A stretch of 64,000 bases of DNA, from positions 19,966,404-20,030,403 of the forward strand of contig OX381707.1 of the NCBI GenBank assembly GCA_947462335.1, in the 5' to 3' direction. Source of the DNA: Harmothoe impar. Its lineage: Eukaryota > Annelida > Polychaeta > Phyllodocida > Polynoidae. The notes below the pieces were generated by a model. It saw only the letters and a program-made list of their open reading frames with translations. It searched no databases and was not told where the DNA came from. Both the position numbers and the translations under genes were made by a program. Positions 46,601-56,747 of this stretch are shown here, in pieces (position 1 is the stretch's first letter; each line of letters opens with the position of its first letter).

Positions 46601-49600
46601 TACTCTCCCTTGTCACATAAGGACATTTAGGCTAAATAATGAACAGGGAACTCCACAAGTTGTGTGCTTTCACCGAGTAGGTATTGGGGTGCACATGATT
46701 GTTGCTGCGGTAAGATGCTATTTGGAAATGATGCTAATCATGGGTTTGCCAGGCTGACGAGCTCTATTGACATTTGGTGGCAGTGGTCGGAAAGTGGTGT
46801 GTGAATTAGCCTCAGTAGCTGCCGTACAAGACTCCCAGTACAAGCCCTTTACCAGCTCCATACTAACTGTCACAGCAAACTGTTTATGCTATTAAAACCA
46901 CTGCTCATTAGAAATCAGCCATAGCACAATGTATTACGTAGAGACCAGACATTATATATGGTAGATTTAGCTAATTGGGTCTGAGTTAAACGCCATATTT
47001 CGCGGGCGGAAGAGACGTCTTAACACTCCCTATAGCACGATTAGGACATCATGTAATAATAGGCATTACCCTTACTTAAGCCCTTTTAATGCCGCATACT
47101 GATTTGATGTGTTATACATTTCGCCATCATGATGCATAAATGTAGGCCTGGTCAACAGGCATGCATTTATGCATCATGCCGATCTTGGTACACTCAGATA
47201 CGCACCCGAATACAGCACTGGTGAGTTACTCGCCAGGGCTGCATTCATACATACACCATGCCAAGCAAACATAATTATAGTGCATGAAACCACTATGATT
47301 ATGCTACCCTTAAAGTGCTAATGATGGGTTTCTAGAACCTCACATTAGACAATACCCATTGTCCTTAATGCTGAGAGTCTATTCTTAACCACCTCCTCCT
47401 GGGCGGGCACCTGTCTGGTTCTGACATTACTCGGGAGTCACACGGTACTTTGATGTAAATGTTAACGTGTTTTCCACCTCCAGTAGCCCGACCCTGGAGT
47501 CAATGGGCAGCGGCAAGCTTTTAGTTCTACGTCTTGTACAACCTATTATCAACCTATTAACCATTTACGGACGGCGTAGTGCATTGAAGAAATGGTGACG
47601 TCATTGTGCATTAATGTCACCAAGATATTTCACCAGCAATGCAATAGTGCATCATGATTGTAACTCCTGTATAACACCCATGTAGGGTCGGCATGATGCA
47701 TTCATGCATCATGCCGACTCACTAGTAGGCTCACTAGAGCTGCATTCTTCTCATGCATCATGATGATGAAGGGGGTAGCACATTACAGGAAATAAAGGGT
47801 TAACGATTCACAATGTTAAAAATAGGAAACAGAAAAGGGTTGTAAGCTTAAGAAATGGGGTTATTCTATTTAAAAATGGATGAGATCATAAGATTTTCTT
47901 CATTAGACCTGCCGCGGAGATCTGCTAAGGACATTAGAGATTTAATTGGCATTGCTACACTACAACCTCCCCAACAACAGATAAGAGATAGAAGTAAGAC
48001 TATCTAGCTAACTGCTATAGCTGTAATAGTTGTAAATGGGAAAGTCGCATGTTATGTATATGACATAATGTATGTCAGATGTTATACATACGATATATTC
48101 TAATGTATGCCTACAAACTGACAAACACGTTGGTCATTAACACTATGTTACATAACCATCGACTCATCTTGCACCAAGAAAATCGATCCTGTACCATTAT
48201 AGGGGGTAAGTTGTGTTACTGACGCAACTACTCACCTGAGTAGCCATTACACATGCATAATATGTAGTAAGGAAATTCTAGTATGCAACTCTCGCCGATA
48301 TGGTCCTATGGTCCGAGTAAATCATATCATATCATTAGTGGCGTGATATAACAATGCGCTAGCGGTTGGACCTGACGTCAATGCGGTTCCAATATACCAA
48401 CATATTATATCAATTGCTAAAAACCTTTAATTTACATATAGCGACTGAAGCATGTCATTCTAATAGTGAATGGATATTGATATGAAAGACGAGCTAGAGG
48501 GTAGACACTAACGCTGGCCGGGGGGTTTAAATGGCCAGTGGCTTTGAGTGCAGGCCCTCAGTTTTCTCAGTAAATTTATACCTTTCTACAGGCCCGGACG
48601 GCCCATGACTGAAAAAGTCCCCCTACTTAGTACAACCCATCCAACCTGTTACCGTGAGCTGCACTGTTGGCGCCTGAGATATTAAGCAAAAAGTGTACAT
48701 GACTGAAGAGGGGCATGGAGATTCTCCCCATGCATCAGGGTAGATAAATGTTGATATCTGCTGTGTGGTTATCACGAGTGGGTACCCTCGGAGCATCCTT
48801 TCTGCGTGGCTGCGCACTGTTCACACAGCTGAAATAGTGTTTTTGAACGCTTGTGTACACAGACCACCCGTACAAAAAGGCTGTGTCAACAGATGGCCTT
48901 CAATACGGCCCAGGAATAGGCCCCAAAACATATGTTTCAGATTCACCCTATACCTAGAAAAACAGCCTCTCCCCAGACCCATGTTAAGCTCAGCAATGTG
49001 TCTCTTCCCGTAGACTGTACCGCATCTTTTTGAGCTGTCACCATTGATCAGTTTCCTTTTCTTTTCAATATAAAAAAGAGAGATAAAAGGGAGATTATCT
49101 CCCCTCCCTCATAAGTTCTTTCTCCTGTAAAAAACATTTTGTTTGTGTTATGGCCTTAGCAGTATGTGCATGACCTGCCCTACCACACAGAGTTTCACAC
49201 CACCGTGCACTGAAAAAACAAACTTGTCTCCAGACTTGTCGAAGTGACTATCATAAAATAAACGAGTCAAAAGTTGTCTAACCTATCAGGTTGCCATCCC
49301 ACGAATAGAATCTGTAGCTGGCAAATGTCGGGTTTTGGGCTGGCACATGCCAAGTGGGTCTTCTATCTCCAGCTAGAAGACCCACGTCCTTGTCACTTAG
49401 ACGAGTTTTTGACTGGTTTATTTCATGACCGTCACTTTGTCTAGAGACAAGTTAACTTTTTGAGTGCGTTGTCACATCACCCACGGCTCACTAGCTGTGC
49501 AGTATGCAACAGATTAGATAGAATCTATACACACAACGTGTGCCTTACAAAATACATATTCTGTGCACATACAGAATGATTGTTTTAATGATTGGGACAG

Positions 49601-52600
49601 AAGTAAAAATGTGGCACACCCATGATACTGGTACTTGTGTCATTTATTATTTCTGAGTGTAGATTTAATCTGTTGGCTGTATGGGAAGATTGTTCTAGGT
49701 GAGACAAAGGTGTGTTCAGCTCAGACTTTGTGTTACTAGGTGGGTCGAACAGTGCATTTTTTGAATATCGGTAACCTTTCTGAACACGACCTTTAGGCTA
49801 CTGGAGGGACTTGCCAAACCTGCTCTGGCCCTTCTGTCTCCGTCAATTCTTCCGTCTCTGTCTCCTTCTCTCTGTCTCTCTGTCACTGTCTCCGGATATC
49901 TCTTCATCTCTCTCTCTTTCTCTGCCTCTCCTTCCTCTCTGTCTCCCAGCTCTCTCCCCCTCTCCCTATATGTATCTCTCTCGGAAACCCTCAACCTGTC
50001 TTTTTTCTCGTCCTGTCTCTCTGTCTCTCTCACTCTACATCTGTCTCTCTGTCTCTCTGTCTGTCTCTCTGTCTCTCTATCCCCTCCTTTAACCCTGCTT
50101 CGCCCTATATCTCTCGGTCGTCTCTCCCATCCCTCTGTCTGGACGCACTGGTGTATCTCGTATCTTTATACATTTTGTGTCTGGTTTCTCTAGTGCAGTC
50201 AAGTCTTCTCCCATTGGCACAGAGTGTGGCCAGGTGAGAGAGTGGAGACAGATGGGTGGGAGAAACCCCAGCTAGACAAAAATGAGGAGTACATAACCAA
50301 CAGGGTGATAAATCTGCCCCACACAGGAGCACTAGCCGTACCGCTGTACTGCTAACCCTTTAAAGGCCGCATCATGCCCCTTGTCGGCGTGATACAGTCA
50401 TGAATGCAGCCCTGGTGAGTAACTTACCAGGGCTGCATTCAAGCATCATGCCGATCCTACGGGATGATACATTCACGGCATGATGCATGAATGCATGCAG
50501 GTCCGGAGAGTAGACTCGCACATTAAATAAAGGGCTTAGGACATTGAAGGACTATGCAGCCCTTAAAGGGTTAATATGTGATGGGCATATCGTACAGATA
50601 AGGGTGTCAGGTGTGTGGGATGGGGGGGGGGGGACTCGCAGCATATACTTGCCACGTGTAAACAGCATACAGTGGGTGTATTTTATCTATTTGCCATGTG
50701 CATATTGTAATTATATTGATCGTTATAATTCACCCATTAATCACTCTTGTTTTCGTGAATGGAAGAAAAACCTGTTAAATATTATTATAGAACCTGCAGA
50801 ATGGAGGTCTGCATGGTTATTTTTTACAAGCCTAGAGCAGCTGCAGTTCACAGCGAGGTCAGAGCGAGTTTCATTAACCTGCACCCCAGCAATACAATAA
50901 CATAGACTAAGGAGAAGCTAACTACTCCAGACTTCCCTGAGGGTATATTCTGTGTGTTTAATATGCATGTAAACACTAGCAATTATATACTCATTATACA
51001 GTGCACAAGGAGGGGGACAAGGTAGCATAATTCCCCACAGCAGGCTGGGATATGGACTAGTTGTAACATCATTTCATTTCAATGGGGCAGTGATACCTGA
51101 TACATGATAAATACATAATGAATACTGGTATACATGTACATGTAGTACAGAACAGCCCCTTCAGTGCTCTGCAGGTCAATGTGCTGGGAGTTGCCATCAT
51201 GTCAGTGTCAACAAGGGGGCTGTATTTAGGAGGGGGCGTAAAAAGAAACAGCTAAAATACCAGAGATCAAAGTATTATGTGCCCACGCGAATGGACAACT
51301 AATCTCTTACATATACCGAATTTATTGACTCCAATCTATAAAAAGGTCCTGGATTCCCAGGTGGATTGCTGCACTTGTCTCTTACAGATACCAATATTAT
51401 TGAGTCTAATCTATAAAAAGGTCCAGAATTCCCATGAGGTTAGCTATATTAATAAGTGTTACTATAATGGATGATACAAGTGTTTCCTTCCTGTTTGCCC
51501 ACCTGAGTGTGTTAACCATTTGAGGGTAGCATGGTGCTTTACAACATTGATGATAAATGCCATCTGTTAATATGATACATGAATGCAGCCTTGGTGAGTT
51601 ACTGCTGAATCTATGAGATTAGTACACTCCCAAAGGGTATAATGCACCAATGCCATGACGGCAAGTTGCTCACCAGCGCTGCATTGGCACATCACAGCGA
51701 CAATTGAACAAGACCTTGAGGCATCATGCCATACTTTATTCTTTTGATAACAGATAGCTCCTATTAATATACTGAGATATCCTATTAAGAAGGTCATACT
51801 TATCTTGGATGCCACTTGAGATTGTTATTGGACGTACTGGAGGACACTTGAGGGGTTTGTGTTGGAGAGATACCGGCACAAAGTGGATACAAAAGGGAAA
51901 CGGGGATGTCGGGGACAGAAGTCAAAGCCTCTCCCTTCCGGTCCTTGAGACGAAGTGTCATGATATGGGTTGTTGGTCCATTGTCAATTGCTATCACTAG
52001 TATAGTAAGGAGGTGGTTGTTATTTTAATTAAACTACAGCGGTAGAGGGGTGGCTATTTTTGTGGTTTCAATCCGCCCCCACAGGCCATGTTGTTTTAAT
52101 GCACTGATACCTGATGCATGATGCAGCACTGGCGAGTTACCTATACTCATGGGGAGTGCATCCATGCATCTTGGGCATAGCAGCATGCTGTCCTTAGAGG
52201 GTTAGTTACCTCGGCCTAGTTAAAGGTCTACCAGGTAGGATTAATGGATCTATGGGTGTGTGATCCTGGCATCGGGTAGGCTGCCTTCTGCGGGAAGCCC
52301 TGTATAATGCATATGCACTATTAGGCCATGTCTTATGAGATTAGGCCAATGTTTGACTGGGTGACGTCTTTGACTAGGTGTCGCCTTTGACCCGCAAGAT
52401 TCAAAAGGGCTGAAATGGGGACTATGTACACTTTAATGCCAGGAACTATGTGATATATAGTGTTAAGATATCCAGTAGCCTTTTCCCCCCATTTCTGTCA
52501 ACAAAGCCCCCATTTCAGCCCTTTTGAAAATTGTTGATCAAAGACATCACCCAGTCAAAGACGTCACCCAGTCAAAGATGGCACCCAGTCAGAGACGTTC

Positions 52601-55600
52601 ACATTGGCTCCATTTCATGAGACACAGCCATATACATGTGAATGGAGAAAGTTTATCGGCAATAAAAAATCTATCGTATCAGTGGCAGTGAATTTTTACA
52701 TGATCTCATGTGTAGACAAAGACAATGCCATTTAAAATAATATTTCAGCTGCGGAGTACAATTTAGTCGAAATTTTGAACCCAGTTTTTTTTTATGAAAT
52801 ATTACCACTGCCTTAGAAACAGTTTGCAATTAAAGCCCATGCATGTAATGCCAAGGTATGCAGTACTTCTGGAAGTGAGAAATCGCCATCGGGAAATATC
52901 CCTGAGGGGATATCCTGTTGAGTCGCAGGATATGGGAATTGCGGTGGACCTCTTGGCACGTTTCTTTAAGTACCCATACACTGTAATAAAGATAGCTAGA
53001 CTCATTGTGTAATTATAATGGTTCATTACCGGTAATGCTGTTGGTAGTGTGAAAGAGGTAGACATGAATTATTGGTGCGGGCGCATAGTTTTCTTAATGA
53101 TAACCTTTTTATGGCCCCGGGTGGTCCATAGAAATGGACTCATTCTAGGAGAACATACTCAATCATTTTTGACAATTGCTTAAGTCGTCAGAAAGAATTC
53201 TAGGTGCGGGCGCATAGTTCTCTTAATGATAACCTTTTTGTGGGCCCGATTGGTTCATAGAAATCATCATCATTATCATTGATAATATTACCCCTACATG
53301 TACTATTATTATTATTTATTGACACGCAATCGTCCCTCCGTGCACCACACTGATTTCAGGCCTTGCTCAAGTGCGTTGCTATTAGCGATGGGTTGTGATT
53401 GTTATAACTTGTATGCAGATTATAATGACATACCCCGTGGTATATAACAATATGGAATCATAACAATATTCTATGAATTTCTAAAGGTTCTGTAAAAGTC
53501 CACAGGGTCCTATTTTCTATTCATACTCAATCATTTTTGACAATGGTGTATATAGTTGGAAAAGGGAACTCAATATTGACATCAAAGCAAGGCTGGTTGA
53601 GCTATGCCTGAAAAGTACATTACAATCACTGACTAAAAGTGATGATGAGTTAATCAATCATTCTGTTCCTAGAAAGTGTCATGCATGTGCAGGTATTTGC
53701 CAGTATATATGCATTATTTGTTGGGCATATACATAAGTCGCTGCTGGATAATGGCATACCGTAAAACCTCGTGTTGAAGCCTAACTCATGTATTAGCCGC
53801 ACCTAGAGTATTGGCCGATCCTATAAACCGCATTGTAATTCTGATTATGGTGACTTTAGTACCGCACAACAGTAGTGAATATTGGTGTATCGGCCTAACC
53901 CTGACTATGGGCCGATCCTATGGGCCTCTAACTAGTGTGCTCTTGTTCTGCGACCACTGTGTGTACACTAACACAGGCAGTCATTTCCGCTTCCGGTTCT
54001 GCTGTCGCAATTTTAGCCTGTTCCTTGCAAGCTATGGTGTGTGGGTGTTTGGTCACTGCCTAAGTCTCACGAGAAATTCGCAGGTCAGAACATGTCCACC
54101 CATATGGAGAAACCCGGAATTTCGGTATATGCCGCACCGTCGATCTGACTGGCGTAATAGCCGCGGCTTCTACGCGAGGTTTTACGGCAACTATATACAG
54201 AGGGCAGTGTGTAATTAATGGTTCATGTAAAAAAGGCAGAGTACTATTACTTGTGGTCTATATACTGGATAATGCCTTAAGTGGCAATGTCTTATGCTTT
54301 ATGTTTTATTTGTCTTCGTGGTGCATTATGCCGACAAACGGACACTAAATCAATTGAGACTCTTTAACACTGCCCTGATATTTTAAGGATAACTAAGTGA
54401 AACAGGTGGGCGGACCCTGTGGACTTTTACAAAACCTTTAGAAACTCACTAGCTCCCCCTGGTGCATGTTGCCTCAAAGTTTATTTCAGAAAACATTTTC
54501 ATTAAGTTTTCCCAAGAGAGGGTTGAGCTGTCAACCCTCAGATTTAGAAGCAGGCCTGCTGGTAACCAGGCAAGTATCGGCAAGGCCTACTCAGCTTTGG
54601 GAAATAAATACTAGGGTACGTCAGAAAAAAACCATCTAATGTATATAGGGGAACACTTGGTATCTCGGTCATTGAGAATCGCTTGTAAACATAGAAGTAA
54701 TTTAATCTTCTATCATATAGACATCTTAAATTATGGAGAAGCCACGGTGTATATCTTAGTATATTAATCAAATAGCAATATCAATATTCTAAGAAGTTAT
54801 CCTTACAATGTATAATATCATCAGACATTTTTAAGGGCACGAAAAGGAGCCATGGTACGTTCATAGTTGACTGCCCTTATCCAACGTTGAGGCTTCAACT
54901 GCAATGTCCTCCTTTTCTGAATGCTAACTTATGTTTGCATCAATGACCTCCATCCAAACTGTGTCATGGGAATCGAGACAAGGTTGTTTTGCTGAACTTC
55001 AGCATACATTTAAATGTATGCATATAGCTGGAGGGTCCCGTGTATGCAGGTGTGACTAGTCTCCTCCTTAACTCTTTATAAGGGCCACATGATAATGCAA
55101 AAGGGACCAGAGCATTATGCCTACTTTGCCAAATCAAAACATTATTCAAAATTGATGATATTTTTTATACAATTTGTATGCACAAAGAACATTTAAAGAG
55201 TAACCATAGTAACGAGTCATTTCAAATTCTGATCTGTTTTCCCCTAAATTTTGGTGAAAACGGCAAAAATCTGGGAGTGGGAGGGTTGGTGCATTGTGCC
55301 TTTTACCATAGTGTGGCAGTGCTGCATTCAAGCACCATTCCAACCTCATAGGATAGATACAGTCAGCAGTGCTGTATTCATGCATCATCAAAACAAAGGA
55401 CATAGTGCATCAAAGCCCTGTGTGGTCCTGGCAAGTTAAAGCTATTTCTAGCTCTGGGATTGAGTGGAGCTGGTAGCTCCTGAATAAAAATATTTTCTTA
55501 TCGACCCGAATGTGTCGCTGTAGTAAGAATTTTTTTTTTGCCAATAACCATATATATGCAAAGAGATGTAGTTATTTTCAATACGACGGGAATTTCATTC

Positions 55601-56665
55601 ATGAATTCATGAATTCATTTGACTTTAATGTCCCTGCGGTTGATTTCAAACTGTACTTGAGTGGCGACATCCTGTAGGCTATCTGTTGCTGATTCAAATG
55701 AAAGTAGCTAAACTAACTTTCTCTAATTGTCTCTAGCTATAGACTTCCTGATATGCCACTACAAATCTCACATTGGCATTTAGACATTGAGAGGATGAGT
55801 ATGTACTGGTATCTGACATTAGTTGACTCTTATGCCATCCACCCCAAAATGTTGATCCCTTCAACGATGGCACAATTCGAGAGTGCACTATCTGTCCCTT
55901 TGGTCGTCATGAATGTAGCCAACAAAAGGGCACACTAGTAGCACCACATGACAGCACTATGCTGCCCCTAAAGGGATAAGGAATACCCTTATCTGTGTTG
56001 TAACTGTGATATTGGCATACTGGTGTCCTTGGCAACTGTCCGAGATATGTGGTATGTGGGGACAATAGAGGGGTGAGGAGCCATGGAGGATATTGTTTAA
56101 CCCTTTAACGACTACATAGTGCTTGAATATGCTACACGATCTGTGTGGTAACATCATACATGCTTGCAGCTCCGGCGAGTAACTCGCCAGTGCTGCATTC
56201 ACATGTCGACCATGTGGGGTTGATACACTTCCAAAGAATCGGTATGGTGCATTCAGCCTTTAAAGGGTTAATATTGATATAATGAGAGATCAAGGGATGA
56301 ATGGCATTATGTGTATGATATAGCTCGGAGCATCTCAGGGTGTGGCTCCTCCTGAGGTCAGACTCTGTATATTTGATGTGTTGCCATAATCTCCAAATCA
56401 TAGTCGGAATAATGCCCTACTTTAACATGGCTTAATTACAAACCGATTTAACGCTGGACTTCTTTGCGTTAAATCTTTATTTTGCGGTAAAAATGTCACA
56501 TGTGACAAAATTATGTCAAAGCCATGTTTTCAAACGTTGTCTGACAAAGATAATCGACGTATTTCTGCATACATGATGCCCACTGATGGATGTGGGCACG
56601 TCACCCCCAAATCAAATCAATTTATTTATACTCGTACATGTTATGTAACTGCGCTTCCGCCGGTG

Positions 56666-56747
<82 letters not shown>

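Noticed and set aside
49716..50092. Arg/Glu-rich and Ser/Leu-rich frames around 50 kb
   Set aside because: They are translations of a (TCTCTG)n polypyrimidine repeat.
53811..54218. 135-codon frame at 53.8-54.2 kb
   Set aside because: It is the translation of an inverted-repeat MITE; the same peptide end (SRGFYARFYG) recurs as SRGYYARIYS in the copy at 59.9-60.1 kb.
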